A DNA stretch of 64,000 nt from Siniperca chuatsi (GCF_020085105.1 NC_058059.1:26820971-26884970); one strand, 5' to 3'; shown: positions 42,690 through 54,299, numbered from the stretch's first letter. The notes: a model not told the origin generated them from the sequence alone. Program-made: numbers and translations.

Positions 42690-43890
42690 CTACAACCATC
42701 ACACTACCACCACCATATTTTACTGTCGGTATGATGTTCTTTTTCTGAAATGCGGTGTTACTTTTACGCCAGATATAATGGGACACACACCTTCCAAAAA
42801 GTTAAACTTTTGTCTCGTCAGTCCACAGAGTATTTTCCCAAAAGTCTTGGGGATCATCAAGATGTTTTCTGGCAAAAATGAGACAAGTCTTATGTTATGC
42901 AGTGGTTTTCGTCTTGAAACTCTGCCATGCAGACCATTTTTGCCCAGTCTCTTTCTTATGGTGGAGTCATGAACACTGACCTTAACTGAGGAAAGTGAGG
43001 CCTGCAGTTCTTTGGATGTTGTTGTGAGGTCTTTTGTGACCTGTCTTGGTGTAATTTTGGTCGGCAGGCCTGCTGAGCAAAAAGAACATTAAGGCTCGTC
43101 TCATTTTTGCTAGAAAACATCTTGATGATCCCCAAGACTTTTGGGAAAATACTCTGTGGTGTGTGTCCCATTACATCTGGCTTAAAAGTAACACTGCATT
43201 TCAGAAAAAGAACATCATACCAACAGTAAAATGTGGTGGTGGTAGTGTGATGGTCTGGGGCTGTTTTGCTGCTTCAGGACCTGGAAGACTTGCTGTGATA
43301 AATGGAACCATGAATTCTGCTGTCTACCAAAAACTCCTGAAGGAGAATGTCCGGCCATCTGTTCGTGACCTCAAGCTGAAGCGAACTTGGGTTCTGCAGC
43401 AGGACAATGATCCAAAACACACCAGCAAGTCCAACTCTGAATGGCTGAAGAAGAACAAAATGAAGACTTTGAAGTGGCCTAGTCAAAGTCCTGATCTGAA
43501 TCCTATTGAGATGCTGTGGCATGACCTTAAAAAGGCAGTTCATGCTCGAAAACCCTCCAATGTGGCTGAATTACAACAATTCTGCAAAGATGAGTGGGCC
43601 AAAATTCCTCCACAGCACTGTAAAAGACTCATTGCAAGTTATCGCAAACGCTTGATTGCAGTTGTTGCTGCTAAGGGTGGAGCAACCAGTTATTAGGTTT
43701 AGGGTGCAATCACTTTTTCACACAGGGCCATGTAGGTTTGGATTTTGTTTTCCCTTAATAATAACAACCTTCATTTAAAAACTGCATTTTGTGTTTACTT
43801 GTGTTATCTTTGAAATATTTAAGTGTGACAAAGATGCAAAAAAATAAGAAATCAGGAAGGGGGCAAACACTTTCACACCACTGTATTTGT
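42690..43890 (+). mobile_element. Rearranged Tc1-like transposon with the longest transposase ORF in the window
   Basis: The right part (about 43090-43890, +) carries a continuous 177-aa frame, 43163-43696. It contains [37 protein letters not shown] and WPSQSPDLNPIEMLWHDLKK, ending KGGATSY. These include the second catalytic D (DNDPKH) and the E (NPIE) of the DDE triad. The terminus ATTTCTTATTTTTTTGCATC/GTGTTTGCCCCC (reverse complement at 43840-43890) matches 24589-25566. The left part (42690-43080) is the same transposase in reverse orientation, so the element is an inverted, partly duplicated mosaic. Confidence 0.85.
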
Positions 43891-43927
43891 TTTATTTGAA
43901 GAAATAACGAGTGAGAGAGCAAAAAAA

Positions 43928-44042
43928 ACCTTCCCACAGGCATTTCAAAACCAGTTTGTCGCCGATGTTCCGAGACCGTGGCGATTATTAAACAAAGCGC
44001 AGAGCATCTTTTGAGCAGGTCAACAAGGGGGATGTGGGGATT
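43928..44042 (+). repeat. Dispersed repeat, related to 60851-61026
   Basis: CCTTCCCACAGGCATTTCAA, AACCAGTTTGTC, GAGACCGTGGCGATTATTAA, GAGCATCTTTTGAGCAGGTC and AACAAGGGGGATG match the reverse complement of 60851-61026 in the same order, with substitutions and a small deletion. Confidence 0.75.
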
Positions 44043-44445
44043 TAAATGATCTGAAGAAAATCTTTCTTTTTTGCAAGAAAGAAAGTTTGTGAAGATGTTT
44101 GTTTGAAACTCTATGGGCAAAGATTAGAAAAAATGAACATTTTTAGGAATATGGTTTGATGTGTTGCTCACATGGAAAAAATCATATTGGCAAAATAGAA
44201 TATAAATCTAAAAGAGTCTAGAATATTATGAGATGCTTGACTGCTGCTTGGCACTGCTTGGGGAGCCGATAGAATTGATTTGAAAATATTTATATTTAAT
44301 CAGGGCAGTTCTTGATTATGGTTGCACAGTACTGTATCTGGATCAGCTGCGTGTACATCCCTAAAAAGGTTAGGCAGAATTCAAATTCAATTCAAATTCA
44401 ATTCAAATTAATTTTGCTTATGTGAACACTAGTCTACAGTATGTA

Positions 44446-45192
44446 CATATATTTACTGACGGGTCTAAAAACCCTGGTAAAACCAGTTGTGCATTTTATG
44501 TTTAAGTGAAGGTGACAAAGAGAACAACTGACCACACAGCAGTATATTCAGTTGAAATGATGGAAATTTCATTCGTTCTGCAGTGGACAGAGGAAATCAA
44601 ACCTCTGCGAATTATATGTTCAGACTCAAGTGCAGCCCTGGTTAGTCTCAAGCATACTCCTTCAAAATGCAGACAGAATATTCTTTATGAAATATTGTAA
44701 TATTTATAGAGTTACAACATTCTTATATCCTTATTATCAGTCCGGTGTCTTGCAGATAGCCGTTTTAGGCCCATGTTTAATCTCTTTACGTTCCAGTTCA
44801 TTCCTTAATAACTGTCTTTCAGTATGCATGTTTGGGACAAACAAAAATGACATGATCCACAGTCGCTGTTTGATTGCAGATATTGCAGTTTCCGCTCGGA
44901 TGCTCTCTGATGAGGAGTCTAATCTTACTAATCAGACGCTCTTCTTTTCGACTTTTCCCATGTGACCTTGCCACTGCGTCTTAATTTTGTTCCAAATGAA
45001 AGATTTGGTGTTAGTCTACTTGATTTGCTTTTAATCCATTTTTGGCAAGTTGATCTACTGTTTCATTCCCTCAAACGCCTACATGAGCAGCTAGCCATAA
45101 AAACTGTACATGAATTTCTAACCTAATAATTCTGTACAGTTGGTGGCAAAAATGCTCTGCCTGGTTATAATTTGAAGAAGAAGAAGAAGAAG
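44446..45192 (+). mobile_element. I-type LINE 3' fragment with internal inversion and (GAA)n tail
   Basis: 44446-44700 (+) reads the RNase H start: TDGSKNPGKTSCAFYV, VYSVEMMEISFVLQWTEEIK and ICSDSSAALVSLKHTPSKCR. The next RNase H/zinc-finger part is on the minus strand (about 45125 down to 44705: LWLAAHVGVEGNETVDQLAK, then CNICNQTATVDHVIFVCP). After that CTGTACAGTTGGTGGC and GAAGAAGAAGAAG (45131-45192) run in the plus direction, as a 3' terminus should. It was therefore a plus element with an inverted middle. Confidence 0.7.
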
Positions 45193-45199
45193 GGTTGCA

Positions 45200-47145
45200 A
45201 GAGGAGCGAATCTTTGGCGGATCAGCATAAACTGTACTAGCCCAGGTGGGTTTGCTGCTGAGGATATGGAATGGATGGAATCCAGGAGAATGAGACAGAC
45301 AAAGGCTTTGAGAGACAAGCTAGAGCGAGAAGTTGGTCGGATGGGAGTGAGGGGCACAGGGGTAACCACAAGAAGAAATCAAGAACTAGTCGTGATGATA
45401 GGCAGATGCAAGTGGGTCAATTACAAGTAAACGAGTGGAAAATAGTGATCGAATTTAATCAGGATGGAGGGCACTATCACCCGATCAAACTTATCAAAGC
45501 GATAGAGGAAGAGATTGGTAAAATCAAGTTCGCTAGATTTATGAATAACAAACAAGTGCTGATACATGCATCAAACAAACAACAACAGGCTAAGATCCAC
45601 AGGATGGCGGCGCTGAAAGGGGAAAGAATAAAGGCTCATATTCCAGGAGCAATGGCAAAGTTGAGAGGAGTAATCTCAGGAGTCCCTTTGAATATGTCAA
45701 TTGAAGATGTAAAAAATGAAATTCAGGGAGGCAAAGTCATTGATGCCACAAGGCAAGAGCAATAGGGATGGCTCACTGAAGGAAACCCTTTCGGTAGTGG
45801 TGCAATTTGAGAATACCCCCCCTAAATCAGTGCAAATGGGCTACATGAACTACAACGTGAGGGAATACATCCCCATAAGTGCCAAAGAATGGGGCACGCA
45901 GCTCAGCGGTGCAAAGGAAAGATAAAATGTGCTAGGTGTTGAGGTGAGCACGAGTTCGGAAAATCTGGAAAAGATGCAAAAGGGTCAATGCTGTAATTGT
46001 GGAGGCGAGCACAGTGCTGTATTTGGAGGCTGTGAAGTACAGTAGGAAGCCAGAGAAGTGCAGAGGGTTAAGATAATGAACAAAGTATCATATGCGGAAG
46101 CACTAAAGAAAGTAAGGGGGTCAGGAACTAACAAAACAACAATTCTAGTGGAAATGCCCATGAAAGTGGCATTAACACACCAGAAAACAATGCACAAACC
46201 CACAGACAGCCTCTCTGACACCACCGCCAGAGAGTCCAGCTCCACCCCCACAACGTCACTGGCCTTACGGATCAGTTTGTTGAGCCTGTTAGCGTCCGCT
46301 ACCCTCAGCCTGCTGCCCCAGCATGCAACAGCATACAGGATAGCACTGGCCACCACACACTCATAAAACATCCTCAGCATTGTCCGGCAGATGTTGAAGG
46401 ACCTCAGCCTCCTCAGGAAATAGAGGCGGCTCTAAGAACAAACAAGAGTGTGTGGGAATTGGTGTTTGTATCCCGGAGTTCCAAATATCGGTCCCCAAAA
46501 GGCTGTCTGACCAGCTATCAGTGTATACAGCAGAGACAGTGGCAGCCATTGTTGGTTTGCAGTGGGTTGAAGAGGTCAGACCTGATAGGGTGGTGGTATG
46601 TTCACATTCAACAGCTGTCCTTAAAAGCGTACAGTCAACATGAAATAACTGTTCCAATACCACTTGGCAGAGGAGAAGGAAAAGCAGTGATTGAGAAGAA
46701 AGGAAAGGACATGTGGCAGAAAAAGTGGGATGAAGACAGAAACAGAAGGACGTATCACAAAATACAAAAGTCAGTCATAGCGAAGTGCTATACAGGAAGG
46801 AACAGAAGGGAGGAAATCATCACAGCAAGACTTAAGACTGTGGAAACTGTGGTGTTAAAGAAAATATTGAACATATTTTATTCCACTGTACCATGTATGA
46901 AGCAGGAAGATTGCATGATAAAGTCAAAGAGGCTGGAGGGGAATGGGATCTGGTTGGGATACTGGAAACAGAAGAAGGAGTCGCCAGGATGGCACTTTTC
47001 TCCTTTTTACACAACACTGGGTTGGTGGGGTGGGCGGGATATAAGAAATAGGGTGAAATGATGTGATGTTACACACTCCTGTACAGTAGGTGGCGGTATG
47101 TACCTTCAAGCTGTTTGCGATCCGCCATTAAGAAGAAGAAGAAGC
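45200..47145 (+). mobile_element. I-type LINE, internally deleted, with ORF1 and RNase H end
   Basis: ORF1 at 45271-45765 (164 aa, MDGIQENETDKGFERQARAR ...) continues after a stop into NYNVREYIP and a zinc-knuckle region near 45930-46040 (KCARC/GGEHEFGK, then CCNCGGEHSAVFGGC). The reverse transcriptase is missing. At 46440-46650 an RNase H piece follows (VYTAETVAAIVGLQWVEEVR, then VVVCSHSTAVLKSV). The C-terminal Cys/His tail and FSFLHNTGLVG come next at about 46860-47045. The end is GTAGGTGGCGGTATGTACC, GCTGTTTGCGATCCGCCATT, then GAAGAAGAAG. This end abuts the cdk9 5' UTR. Confidence 0.82.
46195..46437 (-). mobile_element. Foreign LINE reverse-transcriptase fragment inserted in the I-type LINE
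   Basis: The minus strand reads LRRLRSFNICRTMLRMFYEC, then VVASAILYAVACWGSRLRVA and LIRKASDVVGVELDSLAVVS. This is the C-terminal RT end of another fish non-LTR family. Both sides return to plus-strand I-type LINE text, though the RT domain of the host LINE is absent at this point. Confidence 0.7.
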
Positions 47146-47195
47146 AGCAGCAGCAGACGAAGAAGAAGGCGGCTCGCAGACTGAACGGGACAGCA
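47146..47195 (+). promoter_or_regulatory. cdk9: cdk9 5' UTR directly after a LINE tail
   Basis: Only about 50 bases separate the LINE (GAA)/(CAG) tail from the cdk9 ATG at 47196. No TATA box is seen in the unique part. The core promoter or transcription start must therefore lie in or beside LINE-derived DNA, unless an unseen upstream exon exists. Confidence 0.5.
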
Positions 47196-50100
47196 ATGCA
47201 GCGAGACAAAACTAGCAACACCGGCGGGGCTGAAAAGTAAGAATATAGCTATTTACAATTTTACTTATAAGACACTTTTTCATCAATTTAAATACATTGG
47301 GTCATATAGCTCGTAATTTAACGTAAATGTCTTAATATCGAGTGAAATGTCTCTCCAGGCCCGACCGGGAGGCCGCCATAATGTCGAAATACTACGATGG
47401 AGTTGAATTTCCTTTCTGTGACGAGTTCTCCAAATATGAAAAAATGGCAAAAATAGGACAAGGGACCTTTGGGTGAGTAGTACACAGAGGTTTTATCGTG
47501 TGAGTGTATCTGAATGCGGTTTGTGTGGCTAACGTTAGCTGTGCTGATAGCTAACTTTAATCACAAGGAATATAATGTTTACTACAAGAGAACAAGTAAA
47601 CATTGAAGAGTTTGTTTTTCTCCGTGTGGTCAAAATTAGTTTTAAGACCAGATCCGTTATATGTTAAGGAGACTCTAGCTTACATAGACACGCACCCTAG
47701 TTTTAACCTGTTGAAATAGATGCTACCTCGTGGATTGTATATTAATGTAGTTAATAGAAGGACGTAGTAGTCTGTACTCACTCGTGTTGGGTGACCCATT
47801 CGGGTCACTGGTGCCCCCATGTTCGAAAAAACGCAGCAAAAGTGACCCCTAAGGTGCACTTCCAGTGGAGAAAACATGATACAGGGTCATATACCGCACC
47901 GCAGACAGCTGGTGCCCTTTAAAAAAAAGAAAAATATATATATAATAATCATACTAATAATGTTTCCCAGTCCGCCACTGGTGTAAGTGGAAATAATGTT
48001 ACAAAAGTATTTACAATACTCCTATAATAAAGAGCCAAGTGGAAATGAGCATAATATGTTTAGCTAGAAATGATTTACCAATATAGATTATACTTAGAAC
48101 CAAGGTTTCTTCCTTTTTGTAAGTGTTCAAAATCCAGCAAAGTGAAAGTGCTTTATTTGTAGCTGTGTGTGTATGTGTGTATATGTATGTGTGTGTATAT
48201 GTATGTGTGCGTATATGTATGTGTATGTGTGTATATATATATATATACTCTCTTCACAGGGAGGTGTTCAAAGCAAAACACAGACAGACCGGGAAGAAGG
48301 TCGCGCTGAAAAAAGTTTTGATGGAAAATGAGAAAGAAGGGGTAAGAGGCCATTGAGAGTCTAACTGGTAACAGTTGCATCGTGAGCAATTGTTGATGTG
48401 GACACAGCATGAGTGGTTTTTCCATATGACAGAAAAGGCACATTAAAGTAAATAATTCCAGTTTATTACAAGTTTTGTCTTTTGTCTATTTTTGAATTGA
48501 CTGAGATCTGGAAACAATCCACTAAAAGAAGTCACTAAAAAGTCAGATGGAGCAAGAAACATTAGCAATTAAGACAATCAGACAGGTTGTAAACAAACCA
48601 ACACGTTAGCTGGCAGCTAAATAGTAATTGTATTTAGAAGGTGAGTTGTGAAATTATTCAGCTACTGGTCTGTTGCAAACATCCATCACAGTTTACAGGC
48701 TTCCATGTTGCTGCTCTGGCTGCATACATCTTTGTATTGACAAAATGCTTAATTCATACTAGTGCATCATTGTTTCCAGACATTATACAAGTTTCCTCTG
48801 GCTGCTTTGTTTCAGTTCCCAATCACAGCTCTGAGAGAGATCAAGATCCTGCAGCTGCTCAAACATGAGAATGTGGTCAATCTGATTGAGATCTGCAGAA
48901 CCAAAGGTTGGTGTCACAATTTTATTTGACATTAGCCTGATTTGAAGCTGCTAAGTAGCTAGCTGTTCACAGTCGAGACCAGCTCTGCTGTGAAGAGTAC
49001 AAGAAGCGCCGTTACATAAACAGGGGCTTTTTATTTCTTTTCTGTGGCAGCAAACACAACACACTACCGTACAGTAACTATTATACTGCAACCTGAGCTC
49101 ATCTTCACACTGACTGAAGTAACGTAAGGGAAAGGCTCACTTTCACAACACCACCGCTGGTTACCCACAAGGCCACCTTCCTTAAAGGGGAAGGCTCGGC
49201 CGGTAACGCAGGTGCAGTTAGCTTTTGTTAACACCCCCACCCCACCCCACCCCCAGAGTTTTTGTGGATACTTTGTGTCTTCTCTCCGCCACTCGCTATT
49301 TTCTCTCTTCCTCCACTTTGTAATCCATGCTGTTCAATCACACCTACGACGCTCGGACCTTCTCTGATCTCACACAGCGGTAGTGCGCTGTGCGACAGTA
49401 AATCATCCGTGCGAAACACAGTGAATAGATCATTTTTAGTAATCGAGTTACTCAAGGAATCATTTCAACCCTATCTACAGCAATGTATCATATTCTATAA
49501 GACCATCATATGTTTACACTGTTTGAGAATTTACGGTATGTTATTTAAAATGTGAATATCGAGATATATATATTGTATATCGTAGCATAGCATAAAAATA
49601 GTTATTTATAAGCCATACATCACCCAGCCCTACAGTATAAAATAACTGACAAAAACAGTTAATTATTTATAAGCGAGTTAAGTGGCCATTGTAACAGTAA
49701 TATGTTGGTGATGTAAGTTAAAAAAACCCCAAAACCTTTGTTTTAAAAATCAGGTAATTTAAAAATATGAAAATGTCAACATTAGTATGAAACGGATACA
49801 TTACATACCTGTTCTGCTCTGCCCAGAGATTCAGATTGACAATAAATATGACATAGATTCTCTGATGCCAGGCAGTATCCAAATGAGTCTCTCGTACCGA
49901 ACCGTGACTTTTGTGTACCGTTACACCCCTAGTTGGTACATGTTTTCATCCTTCCCCCCCCTTCTCATTGTTCTTGAAGCTACTCAGTTCAACAGATACA
50001 AAGGCAGCATCTACCTGGTGTTTGACTTCTGTGAGCACGACCTGGCCGGCCTGCTGAGCAATGCCAATGTAAAGTTCACCCTGGCAGAGATCAAGAAGGT

Positions 50101-53100
50101 TATGCAGATGCTGCTCAACGGATTGTACTACATCCACAGAAACAAGGTAAGGCATTGAAAAAAATGACCATCCACTGGTTCTTTTGACCGATTTTAAGAT
50201 CTAAAACAGAAATATATAAATAATAATAACTTTATTTATAGAGCACTTATCAAAACAAAGTACAAAGTGCTTCACAGAGAGAGAAATAAAATACTAAAGA
50301 ATAATATAGATAAAATCTAAAATACACAAAAACAATAAAATAAACAGCCAGTTCAGGTAAAATCAGGATATGCTTTCTGATAAAAATGTGTTTTGAGAAG
50401 AGACTTAAACGAGCCAGGCCATGAAGAGCCTTAAAAGTAATCAATAAGATCTTAAAGTCAATCCTAAAACGAACAGGGAGCCGATGTAAAGGGGCTCAAA
50501 CAGGTGTGATGTGGTCGTACCTCTTGGTCCTGGTTAAAAGCAGAGCAGCTGAGTTCTGTACAGTCTGCAGTCGTTTCAGAGTTTTCTGATTAAGACGAGT
50601 GAACAGGCTGTTACAATAATCGAGGCGTGAGGAGATAAAAGCATGCACAGTTTCTGCATCATTAAGATTTAAAATAGATCGGATTTTGCAATGTTTCTGA
50701 GGTGATAAAAACATAATTGGACAAGCTTAGTGATATGTTGCTCAAAACATAAATTGCTATCAAACAGGACACCAAGATTTCTTACAACAGGTTTGAAATG
50801 TGTGACAGGTAGCCAGTAGATGGCAGTATTTGTTTAGTGATGTGTTGGGGCCCAATAACAAGGATTTCAGTTTTATTTGAGTTGAACTGTGGAAAATGTA
50901 CCGACATCCAGTTTTTTATGTCAGACAGGCAGTCCTGCAGAGAACTCCGCATACTAAGATCAGTGGGCTTGACAGGGAGGTACAACTGAGTGTCATCTGC
51001 ATGTCTGCGGATGACATCACCCAAGGGAGCATATATAAGGAGAACAGTATTTGTCCCAGTATGTAAAATACCTTTTTATATGGAGAGCTGAGCAACTGGC
51101 AGGTCTCTGGTGATGAGGAAAGCTCACACTGGACAGGTCACAATGTTGGCATCCTAAATAAAACCAGTTTCCTTTTAGTTAAAGCTCATATCTGGGAGAT
51201 CATGAATAACAGAATTATTATACTTCTGCAGCCCACCAGGAAGCTACTTGTACCATAAAGGAGCTCTTGTATTTGATATGTTTGTTTTCTGAAAGTAGAC
51301 CAATAAGATGTGAATAGGTGAGGTAAATAAAATAAAGTTTTTAAACCTGAAGAATATTTGATCTTATCACAGTTTAAACCCCAAGAAATAAAATCTCATT
51401 TGTTATTTATTAATCTCATTGTTACAATGTCTTGTGGTCTTAATCATAATGTTGCCCTGTCTTGGATCAGATCCTTCACAGAGACATGAAAGCAGCCAAC
51501 GTGCTCATTACCAGAGACGGTGTCCTGAAGCTGGCTGACTTTGGTTTGGCTCGAGCCTTCAGCCTGGCTAAAAACAGCCAGGGGAACCGCTACACCAACC
51601 GCGTGGTCACACTCTGGTACAGACCTCCAGAGCTGCTGCTGGGTAAGAGACAACCATAAAACTCAACACAACGCACAGAAGCAGCAATATGCATATGCAC
51701 TCCTTCGTCTTACTGTTACTGCCATAAATGGATGCAGTGTAATTCACTGATTTGTATTGGCTAGGTCCTGCAACAGCCTTTACACAGGGCTGCAGCTATT
51801 TATAGTGCCTGCTGTGTCAATTCATTAATTCATCACACCTGTAAACCATCATTGGCAGTGATACTGTATCCTTCACTAGCCAGGTTTCCAACCAAATGTA
51901 TCCCAAAGTTTGAGAAAATCAGCAAAAGGAAGTGCGAATGAATACTTGTTTCCATCCACTATCATAATGCGATATTTAGGAGTTGGCAGTAGGTGGCGCC
52001 AATTCTTCAGTCGGGTGCCATTAAACCATTGCAGGAGAGGGTGCAGCAAGGTGACGTAGTTAAGAGTGCCTGTCAAACCTCAAACAGTGAAAAACAATGT
52101 AGAAATCTGAAGTTCCTGAGATTACAGTGTCCTCTTTGCTCCACACAGATCTGATGTTTTAGTCAGCCGCTATTCTTCGTCTCTACAGAGAAGTGGAAGA
52201 TTCAGTGGACGTTACAGTCCCATGCATCATGAACATCATTATTTATTTGAGAAGTCTGTTTCCATTAAAGGTACCTTGTGGAGTCTTCTTGTAAATCAAG
52301 TTTCTGTTTTAAATTCAGTGTTTTTCACCAAAACCTTCCTCATAAAATTATTGCAAATCAGATTTTTGTGCAAGTTTCAAACTTGCATTGTTCACATCCA
52401 TGTTTCCTTGCTAGCAGTCTCCTCCTTCACTGCCTTTGCTGGCACATCTACAGCCACCTGTTGCTCAGTGGAATAGTGTGAAACCATTGTCACGAAACAG
52501 GGACCGACTTGCTAAAACTCACCACAGGATACCTTTTTTAAATTTTGATACAGTCCTGAAGAAAGCTTGCATTATTTAATTATCTATTTATTTGTTTATT
52601 TTTTGGGAAGGTGAGCGAGACTACGGCCCCCCCATTGACCTATGGGGAGGAGGCTGCATCATGGCAGAGATGTGGACCAGAAGTCCCATAATGCAAGGCA
52701 ACACTGAGCAGCACCAGCTCACTCTCATCAGCCAGCTTTGTGGCTCCATCACTGCTGAGGTAAGATGACATCATGACGAGCACATCGGTTTAGACTGAAG
52801 TTGTATTACTTGGTGACATGTCTGCTATGTCAACTAAATCCTGAACCTTTTTCTCTTTCGATCAGGTGTGGCCGAGCGTGGATAAGAAGTATGAGCTTTA
52901 CCAGAAAATGGAGCTGCCTAAAGGCCAAAAGAGGAAAGTGAAGGATCGGCTCAAAGCCTATGTCAAAGACCCGTATGCCCTGGATCTGATAGATAAACTC
53001 CTGGTCTTGGACCCGGCACAGCGCATTGACAGCGACGACGCGCTCAACCACGACTTCTTCTGGTCCGACCCCATGCCTTCAGACCTGAAGAACATGCTCT

Positions 53101-53231
53101 CCACCCACAACACCTCCATGTTTGAATATCTGGCCCCGCCCAGACGGAGAGGCCACATGCCACAGCAGCAGCCCAATCAGAACAGAAACCCAGCCACCAC
53201 CAGTCAGACGGAGTTTGATCGAGTGTTTTAG
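47196..53231 (+). CDS. cdk9: Cyclin-dependent kinase 9 (P-TEFb catalytic subunit)
   Basis: Eight coding exons join in frame: 47196-47236, 47359-47472, 48260-48341, 48816-48906, 49980-50146, 51471-51642, 52611-52759 and 52866-53231 (TAG). The product is 393 aa from ATG 47196, or 372 aa, the human length, from the in-frame ATG at 47381 ([15 protein letters not shown]). With cyclin T it phosphorylates the RNA polymerase II CTD, DSIF and NELF in the nucleus to release paused polymerase. Visible in the 393-aa numbering: glycine loop IGQGTFGEV, catalytic Lys in VALKKV (about 69), the PITALRE helix, HRD motif [10 protein letters not shown] (Asp about 170), DFG (Asp about 188), T-loop [16 protein letters not shown] (Thr about 207), and the C-terminus [15 protein letters not shown]. 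The 21-residue extension begins [11 protein letters not shown]. Nothing essential is missing. Confidence 0.98.
48164..48247 (+). repeat. (GT)n/(AT)n compound microsatellite before cdk9 exon 3
   Basis: GTATGTGT/GTATAT units end in (AT)n at 48247, 12 bases before the exon start (ACTCTCTTCACAG acceptor, exon at 48260). Confidence 0.95.
50215..51060 (-). mobile_element. L2-type LINE 3' half in cdk9 intron
   Basis: Minus-strand pieces: [20 protein letters not shown] (the ADD catalytic box) near 50960-51015, [20 protein letters not shown], then [20 protein letters not shown] and [20 protein letters not shown] near 50520-50660. The 3' end is TGCTCTATAAATAAAGTTATT. It has only a few frame breaks, so it looks younger than the other LINEs. 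It lies in the intron between exons 50146 and 51471. Confidence 0.85.
51880..52110. repeat. Possible MITE in cdk9 intron
   Basis: The stretch CCAGGTTTCCAACCAAATGT ... CAGTAGGTGGCGCCAATTC ... GGTGACGTAGTTAAGAG looks like a non-autonomous DNA element seen in other fish introns. No matching copy in this window confirms it. Confidence 0.3.
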
Positions 53232-53835
53232 TGGTTAAAGAAGTTAATGGACAAGTAGCTTACTTGGTTGGGCTTGTTGTTTAGTAACAAGTGACTTTAT
53301 TTCCCAGCCGGCCTAATGTTGAAGAAGGCTACACATTCCTTTTTTTTTTTTTTTGTTGTTGTTGTTGTATGAGGTTTCGCAGACATTACCTGGAGATCTC
53401 TGCAGTTTTTTATATGATCATTGTTCTGTGTGAGTTTACAGCAGAGGATGCAGCTTATTTGGTTTGACCAGGGACAGGACTGTAATGTTCAAAGTTATGC
53501 AGAGCCCTTTGCAAGCCACGTTTTTATGTTCTGGCTTTTTTCCAGCTGATAATGAAGAGACAGCTGTTCAACTCTATAGACATGGCTTGGGTATGTTCAC
53601 GTGGTCACTTAAACAAAACCAAGTTTTTGAGTGAGTCTGGCATATTCACCCTTTTTAAAAAGATAATTGTTTTAAAAGTAGCTGTCTCTTTAAGGCTGTG
53701 CAGTATTTTGAGGTTATTTATAATAAGAAAGTGAGAATCTTTTATTTAAACCATTTTACAAGGACACCACCCACATTTCTGAACACATGTCCAAAAGTGA
53801 CATACCCAAAATAAAATGGTTACTTTCCCTGAATT
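53232..53835 (+). other. cdk9: cdk9 3' UTR with poly(A) signal
   Basis: AATAAA at 53810-53815 follows the stop by about 580 bases and is the first canonical signal. A T-rich run with (GTT)n at 53340-53367 lies within. Confidence 0.65.
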
Positions 53836-54299
53836 GATCTGACTTTGTGTGATCGTGGTATTTCCTGGGGATTACACTCAAACACTGAAAATGTACCCTT
53901 TGTGTGAGCTGGTGTTCCTGTGTCTTTGTTTAAAAAACCATGAAGTTTAACAGCAGCCTGGGCTTTGTCTGCTCACTCTAGAAACTCTAGGGAGCTCGAA
54001 CAACAAGACTCACTGAAGCTTGTTTCAGAGTTGGTTATATCTGGGTAGATTTCCATTTGGACACTCAAAACGACCCCTTTCAACTAAATGATACTAGGGT
54101 TGGAAAGATATTACAAGGTGCTTTACAGATACATTTCAAGACTTAAAAAAAGGTTTACCTGGACGTGTACAAGATATGCTATTACACTGAAGTAACTGCA
54201 TACACTCAGTGTTTATTTATTTTTAGGTTTCTTGTCAGCTCTTCCTGAGATGTTAAAATATATCATTATTATGAAAAAATGGCTCTAAAGTGTCTTTAA

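Noticed and set aside
46450..47061. 203-aa plus-strand open frame
   Set aside because: The RNase H/zinc-finger LINE text is in other frames here. This frame has no domain logic of its own.
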